From: VAZQ01 sp036498625
GTDB taxonomy: Bacteria > Pseudomonadota > Alphaproteobacteria > Rhizobiales > Xanthobacteraceae
Reading direction: 5' to 3'
Assembly: GCA_036498625.1 (NCBI GenBank)
Contig: DASYFD010000265.1
Location: forward strand, 1-14,579
Length of the DNA: 14,579 bases
Shown: piece after piece, positions 1 through 8,155 of the stretch
How positions within the stretch are numbered: the stretch's first letter is position 1
Layout of the letters: each line of letters starts with the position of its first letter
Notes under the pieces: model-generated
The model's input: the letters and a program-made list of their open reading frames with translations, nothing else
Database searches by the model: none
What the model was told of the DNA's origin: nothing
Translations under genes and position numbers: made by a program

Positions 1-1345
<1,345 letters not shown>

Positions 1346-1436
1346 CGCTCCAATATGGGGCCGCCGGCGCGGCGATGGAAGCGCAGGCCATGCCAGGGAC
1401 GCATCGCGTTTCACTCCCTCGCCCCGCTTGCCATCA

Positions 1437-1470
1437 GGGCGTTTACGCCCGTCTTCGACGGGCTATGGAG
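1437..1470 (+). repeat. 34-bp dispersed repeat, copy A
   Basis: This segment (starting GGGCGTTTACGCC, ending TATGGAG) recurs at 13668-13701 with 31 of 34 bases identical and in the same orientation. It contains a small inverted pair (GCCCGTC / GACGGGC). It lies upstream of uvrB in the 299-bp gap between uvrB and the SemiSWEET gene, and no coding role is apparent. Confidence 0.7.
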
Positions 1471-1478
1471 AGGGTGGG

Positions 1479-1526
1479 GTGAGGGGGCGCCTCCGCGATT
1501 CTGAGCCTGTCGAAACGCCCCCTCAC
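1479..1526. repeat. Intergenic inverted repeat, 11-bp perfect stem
   Basis: GTGAGGGGGCG at 1479-1489 pairs perfectly with CGCCCCCTCAC at 1516-1526 across a 26-nt loop. It lies between divergently read genes (uvrB on minus, SemiSWEET on plus), directly after the 34-bp repeat copy A, and may belong to the same dispersed repeat unit. A further GC palindrome (CCCCGCGCGCGGGG) is at 1568-1581. I see no gene in 1346-1596; uvrB promoter elements must lie here but none is clear. Confidence 0.55.
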
Positions 1527-1583
1527 CGAGCCGAATTCCGTTTTTCGTTCTTGCCGTGTCGCCCTCTCCCCGCGCGCGGGGCG

Positions 1584-1588
1584 AGGAG
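1584..1588 (+). promoter_or_regulatory. Shine-Dalgarno candidate for an alternative GTG start of the SemiSWEET gene
   Basis: AGGAG lies 8 nt before GTG 1597, in frame with the SemiSWEET gene. The preferred ATG at 1645 has only weak purine runs upstream. The signal therefore argues for the longer form, while family length argues for the shorter one. Confidence 0.35.
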
Positions 1589-1644
1589 CGCCGAGAGTGC
1601 CCGCTGTCATAAAGCCGACAGCGAATCGCTGGTATCGGGTCGCG

Positions 1645-1905
1645 ATGAATCCCTTGCTCATCGATGCGGTCGGGGTAGCGGGCGCGCTCCTCACGACCTT
1701 CTGCTGGCTGCCGCAAGTCGTGAAGATCGTGCGCGAGCGCGACACCCGCGCGATCTCGTTTCCCGCCAACCTGGCCTGCGCGATCGGGGTCGGGTGCTGG
1801 CTCATCTACGGGGCGGCGCTGCCGGACTGGCCGCTGATCGGCTCGAGCGCGATCACGCTCGCCTTCATGCTGGTGATCCTGGCGCTCAAGCTGCGGCACG
1901 GGTGA
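1645..1905 (+). CDS. SemiSWEET-type sugar transporter (PQ-loop / MtN3 family)
   Basis: This 86-residue protein has three hydrophobic segments (about 6-25, 37-55 and 62-82), the size and layout of bacterial SemiSWEETs. Those are half-transporters that dimerise in the inner membrane to move sugars such as sucrose or glucose down their gradient. The PQ motif is seen as WLPQVVKI at 21-28, followed by the typical RDTRAIS loop, the CWLIYG segment in helix 2 and a short basic C-terminus. I chose ATG 1645 because it gives the family-typical MNPLLIDAVG beginning. A GTG at 1597 in the same frame has a better Shine-Dalgarno (AGGAG at 1584-1588, 8 nt away) and would add 16 residues unlike the family. It stands alone, with no sugar-metabolism neighbour, so the substrate cannot be inferred. 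Confidence 0.88.
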   Translation: MNPLLIDAVGVAGALLTTFCWLPQVVKIVRERDTRAISFPANLACAIGVGCWLIYGAALPDWPLIGSSAITLAFMLVILALKLRHG

Positions 1906-1974
1906 GGGCCGAAATTGACCGCGCCGGCGCCATGGCCATAGAGTGATGGCGGTTCAATCGGCGGAGGGGATGTC

Positions 1975-2460
1975 ATGGCGGTCGCGTCTGTGCGCATGGC
2001 GGTGGTTTCGGTTGCTTGCCTGCTGACATTCCTTGCAAGCGCCGCTCGGGCGCAGAGCTTCCAGGCGGCGCTGCAAATCTCCCCGCAGGGCGGCGGCCAC
2101 TGCATCGAGGTTCCCAATCGCGATTTCGTGCCGGACCAAAGCTTGCAGATGGCCGATTGCAACGGCTCGTCGGCGCAGAACTTCAACTACGACCCGACCA
2201 GCCTGCATCTGTCGATCGGCGGCCTCTGCGTCGATGCCAACGGCGGCCAGCCGGGTGCGCTGGTCAAGCTCTCGGCCTGCGGGGGCGGCGCCAATCAAGC
2301 CTGGAAGTCCGAGCCGAAGGGCAACTTCACCAAGCTGGTAGGCCAGAACGGCCTCTGCCTGGACATTCGCTACGGCTCCAAGGAAACCGGCGCGCCGGTG
2401 CAGAGCTGGAACTGCGGCGACAGCGAGCCGAACCAGCTCTGGAGCTTTCAACGCGAGTAG
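1975..2460 (+). CDS. Secreted ricin B-type (beta-trefoil) lectin domain protein
   Basis: The 161-residue product begins with a Sec signal peptide (basic start, hydrophobic 8-22, likely cleavage ARA|QS after residue 26). The mature part is a single beta-trefoil built from three repeats. Each repeat has two cysteines that could pair (HCIEV with ADCNG, LCVDA with SACGG, LCLDI with WNCGD), and each ends in a QxW-like motif (QNF, QAW, QLW). Ricin-B domains bind galactose-type or other sugars and often target enzymes to polysaccharide; here there is no attached enzyme domain. ATG 1975 has a good site just upstream (GGAGGGG). A second Met at residue 8 is possible but would shorten the charged start. 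The first repeat lacks the Trp of QxW, so it may be structural only. Its ligand is unknown, and its neighbours give no hint. Confidence 0.85.
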   Translation: MAVASVRMAVVSVACLLTFLASAARAQSFQAALQISPQGGGHCIEVPNRDFVPDQSLQMADCNGSSAQNFNYDPTSLHLSIGGLCVDANGGQPGALVKLSACGGGANQAWKSEPKGNFTKLVGQNGLCLDIRYGSKETGAPVQSWNCGDSEPNQLWSFQRE

Positions 2461-2470
2461 GCAAACAGTT

Positions 2471-2642
2471 TCCGCTCATTCCCGCGCACGCGGGAATCCA
2501 GTCTTTTCGCAAAATGACCGTATCGAGCGGCAGTCTCCGCAAGCCTGAGGGCACTGCGCCCCGCCCCACTCGCTCTTTCGCAAGCGGAAACTCAGCTCAT
2601 TTTTACGAGCTCACTGGGTCCCCGCTTTCGCGGGGACGAGCG
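2471..2642 (+). repeat. Composite hairpin-ended repeat of about 170 bp, copy A
   Basis: The unit opens with the palindrome ATTCCCGCGCACGCGGGAAT (2478-2497) and closes with GTCCCCGCTTTCGCGGGGAC (2618-2637). Between them is a less conserved centre, then a conserved stretch around CGCAAGCGGAAACTCAGC (2579-2596). The same architecture recurs at 8178-8345 in the same orientation. The first palindrome fits the ATTCCC-N8-GGGAAT pattern of the neisserial dRS3-type repeat. This copy fills the gap between the convergent lectin and dioxygenase genes, where its hairpins could also stop transcription. Confidence 0.8.
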
Positions 2643-2733
2643 GGAGAGTCTGAGCTTTGACAAGTTCTGCACGGGGTCTTCTGCGGGCCGTGTCCGGTGG
2701 TGACAGATGAATTCGCGGCCCGTTCGGGAAACC

Positions 2734-3672
2734 TCACCGCGCCAGATGCGGGATCTTCGGGCGCTCGCCGCTTGCCTTGCCGGTGATCGGCGGGCGCGGC
2801 AGCCGGGCATTGCCGGGCTCCATCACGAACGTATAGTCGAGCGAGTACCACGGGCCGGTGACGTCGGGCGCCGGCGCCGGCTCGTTCTCGTGCCTGACGT
2901 AGTCGCCGATGAGATGGCGGGTGACGCCGAACTGGACATCGCTGTCGAGGAACTTGTCGTCGTTGACATAGACCTGTGAGACCAGGGTCTTGAAGCCGTC
3001 CTTGACGGCGAGAAAATGCAGATGCGCCGGCCGCATGTTGTGGCGGCGCAGCGCCCGCAGCATCTCGCCGACCGGGCCGTCGATCGGAATCGGATAGCCG
3101 GCCGGCTTCACGCTGCGGAACGCGATGTGGCCGTCCGCATCGGTGGTAAACTTGCCGCGCAGGTTCATGTCCGCCTGCACCGGATCCTGGTTCTCATAGA
3201 AGCCCTCGGGCGAGGAGTGCCAGACGTCGACCTCGGCGCCGGCGACCGGCGCGCCCTTGCGGTCGCGGAACCAGGCATTGACGAACATCGCCGGCCCGGG
3301 CGTGGGCGAGCGCACGATCGAGGCGCCGTTGGCAGTCGCGGGCGAGTGCATGCGCCAGAACGGCCCGAGCAGGTTGGCGGAGGTCTCGGTCTGGCCGTCG
3401 TCGCCGTTGTTGATGAGGCAGATGAGAGTCGAGAGGCCGAGCGAGCCGGACATCAGCACGGCCTCGTTGTGGGTCTCGGTGGTCTGCTTGCCGAGCCCGA
3501 TGATGTAGCCGATGGCGGCCTGAAATTCCGCCTCGGTCAGCTTCACCTCGCGGGTGAAGTCATGCAGGTGGCGCACGAACGCCGTCATGATCTCCTTGAA
3601 CCGGGCATCGGGCGCGCGCTGCAGCTCGGCCAGCACCGCCTTGGTGACGTCGTTCTGGTTCTCGATGATCAT
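2734..3672 (-). CDS. Intradiol ring-cleavage dioxygenase (hydroxyquinol/catechol 1,2-dioxygenase type)
   Basis: This is a 312-residue, non-heme Fe(III) enzyme of the catechol 1,2-dioxygenase family, which opens an aromatic diol or triol between the two hydroxyls to give a muconate or maleylacetate precursor. The N-terminal dimerisation helices (about 1-100) are followed by the catalytic beta-sandwich. All four expected iron ligands are visible: Tyr159 (EGFYENQ), Tyr193 (AGYPIPIDG), His217 and His219 (RPAHLHF). DVWHSSPEGFY and YPIPIDGPVG look closest to hydroxyquinol or 6-chlorohydroxyquinol dioxygenases, which is a resemblance judgement only. I chose ATG 3672 (MIIENQND); an upstream in-frame extension of 21 residues is serine/proline-rich and unlike the family. 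No clear Shine-Dalgarno precedes it. No maleylacetate reductase, monooxygenase or regulator is adjacent, so the upstream pathway is not shown. The secreted SH3-like gene lies 117 bp upstream on the same strand. Confidence 0.92.
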   Translation of the reverse strand: MIIENQNDVTKAVLAELQRAPDARFKEIMTAFVRHLHDFTREVKLTEAEFQAAIGYIIGLGKQTTETHNEAVLMSGSLGLSTLICLINNGDDGQTETSANLLGPFWRMHSPATANGASIVRSPTPGPAMFVNAWFRDRKGAPVAGAEVDVWHSSPEGFYENQDPVQADMNLRGKFTTDADGHIAFRSVKPAGYPIPIDGPVGEMLRALRRHNMRPAHLHFLAVKDGFKTLVSQVYVNDDKFLDSDVQFGVTRHLIGDYVRHENEPAPAPDVTGPWYSLDYTFVMEPGNARLPRPPITGKASGERPKIPHLAR

Positions 3673-3697
3673 GGGGGGACTCGCGAATGGCGAAAGG

Positions 3698-3788
3698 GTG
3701 AGTGGTGAATAGTGAATAGTGAGATATCTAGCCACCCCTACTCACTACTCACCACTCACGTCTCTTCATTCACCACTCACATCTCTTC
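3698..3788. repeat. CACCACTCAC low-complexity repeat tract
   Basis: CACCACTCAC occurs at 3750-3759 and 3771-3780, and its reverse complement at 3698-3707. The two direct copies sit in a unit with period 21 (CACCACTCAC[G/A]TCTCTTC, 17 of 18 bases equal). The left part (GTGAATAGTGAATAGTGAG) and the right part (CTCACTACTCACCACTCAC) are roughly complementary, so the region can fold around a short centre with GATATC. It fills the gap between the SH3-like gene and the dioxygenase gene, both on minus. Confidence 0.7.
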
Positions 3789-3789
3789 G

Positions 3790-4596
3790 CTATTGCGTGC
3801 TGATAAACCCGGCGATCTTCCAGGCGTTGCCTTCCTTGGCGTAGCAGAGCTGCTCGTTGCCGAGCGACAGCAGCTGGTCGGCCGCCACATAGCCGGTCTT
3901 GCCGGACGGCAGCACGACCCGGATGAAGTCAGGTCCCTGGACGGCGGCGGCCGGGGAATCGTCGGGATAGACCCGCACCAGATAGAGGCCGAGCTTCTCG
4001 GTGACCGGGGCATCCGGCTTGCCGGCGGCCCGCACCTCAACCCCGTCCTTGACCGGATAGCCCCAGTCCCCCGGATCGGTCTTGGTGTCCTTGGCGAGCG
4101 CCTCGGCGGCGTTCTCGTCGAAGGCCGGATCGGCCGGGGCGCAGAGCACGCCTTTGTGCTCCTCGTCAGGCTCGGCGGTGGGCTCCTTGGCGTATTCGCT
4201 GAGCGTGGCCCAGCCGGCGGCCGCATCCTTGCCGTCGAGGCCGAGCGCCTTGGAGAGATTGTCGATGCCGGGCTTCTTCTTGTCGGCGGCATCCTTCTCG
4301 CCGTTGATGAAGAAGAAGCTCGGCGCCACCAGCTTGGCGAGGGCGGCCCGGTCCTTCTTCTGCGAGATGTCCCCGACCTGCTTGCGGAACGCGACGAAGC
4401 TCGGGTCGGCCACCGGGGTCGGCAGCTTGATGGTGACCGGCTTGTAGGGCTTGGGCGGCGCCAGCGCCGGGGCTTGTTGTTGCGCCGGCGGCTGCGGGGC
4501 GGGTTGCTGCGCCAGCAGCGAGGTGGCGGCAAGCGCGCCGGCGATCACGAATGCGGTGGTGGCGAGGGTGGTCAGGCCAAAACGGTGGGTGCGCAT
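3790..4596 (-). CDS. Secreted/periplasmic protein with C-terminal SH3-like domain, function unknown
   Basis: The 268-residue protein starts at ATG 4596, preceded by GGAG about 8 nt upstream; an in-frame ATG at 4656 would add 20 residues before the signal and is less likely. A signal peptide covers roughly residues 1-29 (MRTHR, then hydrophobic, ending SLLA|QQ). A Gln/Pro/Ala-rich linker follows (about 30-50), then an Asp/Lys-rich middle region. The C-terminal segment (about 185-250) has the pattern of bacterial SH3 domains: short beta-strands with LGLYLVRVYPDD, FIRVVLPSGKTGYV and AADQLLSL. Bacterial SH3 domains often bind cell-wall or other extracytoplasmic ligands. No catalytic motif is visible. 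Two cysteines remain after processing (VLCAPAD, EQLCYAK) and could form a disulfide. I do not recognise the specific family of the middle part. Confidence 0.75.
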   Translation of the reverse strand: MRTHRFGLTTLATTAFVIAGALAATSLLAQQPAPQPPAQQQAPALAPPKPYKPVTIKLPTPVADPSFVAFRKQVGDISQKKDRAALAKLVAPSFFFINGEKDAADKKKPGIDNLSKALGLDGKDAAAGWATLSEYAKEPTAEPDEEHKGVLCAPADPAFDENAAEALAKDTKTDPGDWGYPVKDGVEVRAAGKPDAPVTEKLGLYLVRVYPDDSPAAAVQGPDFIRVVLPSGKTGYVAADQLLSLGNEQLCYAKEGNAWKIAGFISTQ

Positions 4597-5393
4597 CTCT
4601 TTCTCCAGATTTGAGCCACTGATGAACAGCCAATTGAAGCAAAACCGGGGCCGCACTCCGCGCCATCCTCAAGCGGAGCGCCATGCGCCGGAGCGGGCTC
4701 CCGACCGTCCAGCCACCCGCACGGCCGAAGGATAGCACGCTGTCCGCCGCCGGCGCGCCCACCCTGGCGATCCGATTGCAAAAAAATATCGAGGCAGAAC
4801 GGAGGTGCCGGAGTGCCCGGCGTGTCCGCCGCGGCGTGCGAGGCGGTGCCAAAAAAAGCGGCTCCAACTCGGGGCAAGCCGACAGCTGGAACCGCGCAAG
4901 TCATGACGCTCAGACGCAACTGATACAAACAATACGCAGACGACGAAAAATACCCGGACCGCAATACGCGTACCGGCGTGTCAGGCCACGCACGTCTAGC
5001 CGGCCAGTGTTACACGGTCGTGACGCCGCCACTGTTCCGCCGCAGCAAATGTGATGGCCGTCACAGCGCGTTTGCGGCGATGCAGCGTATCGCTCCTCCG
5101 ATATTCCGCGATCGTCACCGTGATCGTTGGGCGGGGATCGCACCGCGCAGCTGGATTCCGTTGGTTTTACGCCTCTTTTCGCCTGTTTCTTGTTGGGCGA
5201 CGCGGTGCGAGATAAATGACGCCAAACTGTCAATTTGTTCATTGCCTCCTTACCAAAATGAAATGTAGACGCCTCAGTGTCGACACTAGTTTGTAGAAAG
5301 CTCGCGGATGTGGGGCTGTTCGAGTTGAGCCGAGCTGTTCGCGTTGACCGGGATTGATTCAACGATCTCTCATCCACGAGGCGCTTGATCCCC
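4597..5393. other. Gene-free region of about 800 bp between divergent genes
   Basis: No reading frame here shows family resemblance; those that exist have the Arg/Ser/Ala-rich look of out-of-frame GC-rich DNA. Base composition changes: about 4900-5380 is visibly richer in A and T than the flanking genes. Notable items are A7 runs near 4780 and 4851, and a 12-bp palindrome at 5276-5287. A weak sigma-70-like pair also occurs (TTGTTG at 5190-5195, 17 nt, TAAATG at 5213-5218) that could serve the downstream DUF1800 gene. Promoters for the minus-strand SH3-like gene and the plus-strand DUF1800-DUF1501 pair should lie here. I find no tRNA or recognisable RNA gene; a small RNA cannot be excluded. 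Confidence 0.6.
5276..5287. promoter_or_regulatory. 12-bp perfect palindrome, possible operator upstream of DUF1800 gene
   Basis: AGTGTCGACACT is a perfect 12-bp palindrome about 107 bp before the DUF1800 start, within the less GC-rich stretch. It could be a dimeric regulator site. No regulator gene is nearby to support this, and a chance palindrome is possible. Confidence 0.25.
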
Positions 5394-6893
5394 ATGGCCC
5401 TTGATCCCCAAACAGCCGCACTGGCGCTGCATCGATTCGGCCTCGGCCCGCGCGCCGAGGCAATCGCCAAGATCGCATCGGATCCGCGCGGCGCCTTGCT
5501 GGCGGAGCTCGATCGAGCCGCCGCCGGCCTGATCGATGAACCCGACCTGCTGACCAGCGCGGAGGCGGCCCAGGCCGGGCACGATTTCCGCCAGGTCCGC
5601 AAGGCCGCGCGGCTGGCCGAGCGCGTCACCCGCGATGCCGATCAGCAGGCCGCCCAGCAGGCCCGCAATGCACAGAAAGCCGGCTCCGACATGAGCGCCG
5701 GCCCGGACATGAGCACCGGCTCCGAAATGAAGTCAGCCTCAGACGCGAAGCCGGCGGCGCCGGCCGCTGCGCGCGATCCCGGCCCGGGCATTCCGCAACA
5801 GATCTTCCTCGAGGAGGCGAAAGCCCGGATGCGGGCTGCCGCCGCTGCCGACATCGGGTTTGCGGAGCGGCTGGCCTGGTTCTGGTCGAACCATTTCTGC
5901 ATCTCGGCCGCCAAGGGCGCGGGCGTGCTCCAGCTCGCCGGCGCCTATGAGCGCGAAGCGATCCGGCCGCATGTGCTGGGGCGGTTCGCCGACATGCTGC
6001 TGGCGGTCGAGACCCATCCGGCCATGCTGCTCTATCTCGACAATGCGCGCTCGATCGGCCCCAACTCGCCGGCCGGCCAGCGCGGCGGCAAGGGCCTCAA
6101 CGAAAATCTGGCCCGCGAGATCCTCGAGCTGCATACGCTCGGCGTGCGCACCGTCTACAGCCAAGCCGACGTGACCAGCTTCGCCGATGTCATCACCGGC
6201 TGGACCATCGTGCCGCCGCGTCCCGAGCTGGCGCATGCGGGCGAGTTCACGTTTGCGCCGCGCATGCACGAGCCCGCCGCCCAGAAGGTGATCGACCAGA
6301 CCTATCCGGATACGGGCTTCGAGCAGGGCCGCGCGGTGCTGCAGGCACTGGCGCGCCATCCGGCGACCGCCCGCCATGTCGCCACCAAGCTGGTGCGCCA
6401 TTTCGTGGCCGACGATCCCCCGCTTGCCCTGGTCGACAAGCTCAGCAAGCGCTTTCTCGCCACCCAGGGCGATCTCAAGGAGATGGCCAAGGCGCTGGTC
6501 GCGGCGCCCGAAAGCTGGGCAGCCCCGCCGCGCAAGCTCAAGCGGCCGAGCGAATGGATGATCGGCATGCTGCGCGCCACTGACACCGATCCGCCCGACA
6601 TCAGGCCGATCCTGCAGGCGCAGAACCTGCTGGGCGAGCCGCTGTGGCGGCCGCCGGCGCCCAACGGCTTTGCCGACCAGGACGCGGCCTGGATCGACGG
6701 CATGTCGCAGCGGCTCGACATCGCCAACCAGGCGGCGCGCCGGTTCGGCAACCGGATCGATCCCAAGGCGGCGCTCGAGCTCGCGCTGGGGCCGCTCGCC
6801 TCGGCGGAAACACGCCAGACCATCAATCGTGCGGAGAGCCGGCCGCAGGCATTGGCGCTCCTGTTCATGGCGCCGGAATTTCAACGCAGGTGA
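5394..6893 (+). CDS. DUF1800 family protein
   Basis: The 499-residue protein matches DUF1800, an uncharacterised bacterial family nearly always encoded next to DUF1501. Visible family landmarks are LHRFGLGPR near the start, RLAWFWSNHF at 159-168, the block with LLYLDN...GLNENLAREILELHTLGV, TSFADVITGWTI, then ARHVATKLVRHFV, the KRPSEWMIGMLRAT segment and the LLGEPLWRPPAPNGF end block. No signal peptide is evident. Residues about 80-130 are a low-complexity insert rich in Gln, Ala, Ser, Met and Asp, with a short repeat (DMSAGP, DMSTGS, EMKSAS from D99). ATG 5394 fits the family start; a TTG at 5385 has GAGG 3-4 nt closer but adds only three residues. Its stop lies 4 nt before the DUF1501 start, so the two are surely co-transcribed. 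Biochemical function is unknown. Confidence 0.93.
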   Translation: MALDPQTAALALHRFGLGPRAEAIAKIASDPRGALLAELDRAAAGLIDEPDLLTSAEAAQAGHDFRQVRKAARLAERVTRDADQQAAQQARNAQKAGSDMSAGPDMSTGSEMKSASDAKPAAPAAARDPGPGIPQQIFLEEAKARMRAAAAADIGFAERLAWFWSNHFCISAAKGAGVLQLAGAYEREAIRPHVLGRFADMLLAVETHPAMLLYLDNARSIGPNSPAGQRGGKGLNENLAREILELHTLGVRTVYSQADVTSFADVITGWTIVPPRPELAHAGEFTFAPRMHEPAAQKVIDQTYPDTGFEQGRAVLQALARHPATARHVATKLVRHFVADDPPLALVDKLSKRFLATQGDLKEMAKALVAAPESWAAPPRKLKRPSEWMIGMLRATDTDPPDIRPILQAQNLLGEPLWRPPAPNGFADQDAAWIDGMSQRLDIANQAARRFGNRIDPKAALELALGPLASAETRQTINRAESRPQALALLFMAPEFQRR

Positions 6894-6897
6894 GATC

Positions 6898-8139
6898 ATG
6901 ACCCTCGCTCTTCATGCTTCGAGCCGCCGCGAGCTGCTGCTCGCCTCCGGAACGCTGTTCGCCTGGGCCTTCGCGCCCAAGCTCGCCCGCGCCGAGGGCC
7001 GCGATCCGCGCCTGCTCACCATCGTGCTGCGCGGCGCGCTCGACGGGCTGGCGGCGGTGGCGCCGGTCGGCGATCCGGACTGGATCGGGCTGCGCGGCGA
7101 CAAGGCGCTCACGCTCGAGGGCGCGACCCCGGGGCTGCCGCTCGATGCCTTCTTCGCCCTCAACCCGGCGATGCCGAATCTGCATCGCATGTACGGGGCC
7201 GGCGCCGCCACCATCGTGCATGCGGCCGCCACTCCCTATCGGGAGCGCTCCCATTTCGATGGCCAGGATGTGCTCGAAAGCGGCGTGCTGCGGCCAGGCG
7301 CCTCGGAGACCGGCTGGCTCAACCGGGCGCTGACGACGCTTGCGCCCGACGGCCGCGCCGGCGCGGCCAGCCGCGAGGCCTTTGCGGTCGGACCCATGAC
7401 CCCGCTGGTGGTGCGCGGCGCGGCCCCGGTCCTGTCATGGACGCCGGCCAGGCTGCCGCCCGCCAACGACGACACCATGATGCGGCTGCTCGATCTCTAT
7501 CGCCACACCGATCCGGCGCTCGCGCGCGCGCTCGAGGAGCGCATGGGCTTGGCCGCGATCGCTGGCGTCGGCGGCAATACAAAATCCGATCAGAAGCCGC
7601 AGCCCGGCCCGGCCGCGCAGGTGCGCGCCTATTTCGCCGAATCCGCCGGCATGGCGGCGAAGTTCCTGGCGCAGGCCGACGGCCCGCGCATCGGCGCGCT
7701 CGCCTTCGACGGCTGGGACACTCATGCGGATGAGGGCGCGGTCGGCGGCAGGCTGGCCGCATTGCTGGGCGCGCTCGATGGCGCGCTCGCCGCGATCGAG
7801 ACCAATATGGGCCCGGCCTGGCGCGACACCGTCGTGGTGGTGGTCACCGAGTTCGGCCGCACCGCCCGCATCAACGGCACCGACGGCACCGATCACGGCA
7901 CCGCCACGGTCGCGTTCCTGGCCGGCGGCGCCCTCAAGGGCGGCCGCGTGATCTCGGATTGGCCCGGCCTCAAGCTGGCGCAGCTGCAGGACGGACGCGA
8001 CCTCAAGCCCACCACCGACCTGCGCGCCGTGGTGAAGGGCCTTTTGCACCAGCACCTGCGCGTGAACGAGGCCGCGCTCTCCGCCAAGGTGTTCCCCGAC
8101 AGCGGCGCCGTGAAGCCGATGATGGGGCTGCTGGCGTAG
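6898..8139 (+). CDS. DUF1501 family protein, Tat-exported
   Basis: This 413-residue DUF1501 protein is the usual partner of DUF1800. The family is distantly related to sulfatase/alkaline-phosphatase-like folds, but no reaction is established. The N-terminus is a twin-arginine signal (SSRRELLLASG, Arg10-Arg11, then a hydrophobic stretch ending KLARA), so the protein is expected to be exported folded to the periplasm. Family motifs are LRGALDGLAAV near residue 40, GWDTH at 272-276, TEFGRT at 317-322 and GTDHG ending at 334; the Asp/His residues there are candidates for a metal site. The ribosome site AGGTGAG (6888-6894) overlaps the DUF1800 stop codon, so translation is probably coupled. DUF1800 has no visible signal of its own; whether it travels with this protein is an open possibility. 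Confidence 0.94.
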   Translation: MTLALHASSRRELLLASGTLFAWAFAPKLARAEGRDPRLLTIVLRGALDGLAAVAPVGDPDWIGLRGDKALTLEGATPGLPLDAFFALNPAMPNLHRMYGAGAATIVHAAATPYRERSHFDGQDVLESGVLRPGASETGWLNRALTTLAPDGRAGAASREAFAVGPMTPLVVRGAAPVLSWTPARLPPANDDTMMRLLDLYRHTDPALARALEERMGLAAIAGVGGNTKSDQKPQPGPAAQVRAYFAESAGMAAKFLAQADGPRIGALAFDGWDTHADEGAVGGRLAALLGALDGALAAIETNMGPAWRDTVVVVVTEFGRTARINGTDGTDHGTATVAFLAGGALKGGRVISDWPGLKLAQLQDGRDLKPTTDLRAVVKGLLHQHLRVNEAALSAKVFPDSGAVKPMMGLLA

Positions 8140-8155
8140 CAAACCGCGGCATGTC

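Noticed and set aside
2471..2642. Possible CRISPR array or spaced repeats
   Set aside because: There are only two copies 5.7 kb apart, with no regular repeat-spacer spacing and no cas genes.
4657..5054. Possible small genes in the gap after the SH3-like gene
   Set aside because: All frames lack a ribosome site, have shadow-like composition and show no hydrophobic, signal or domain pattern.
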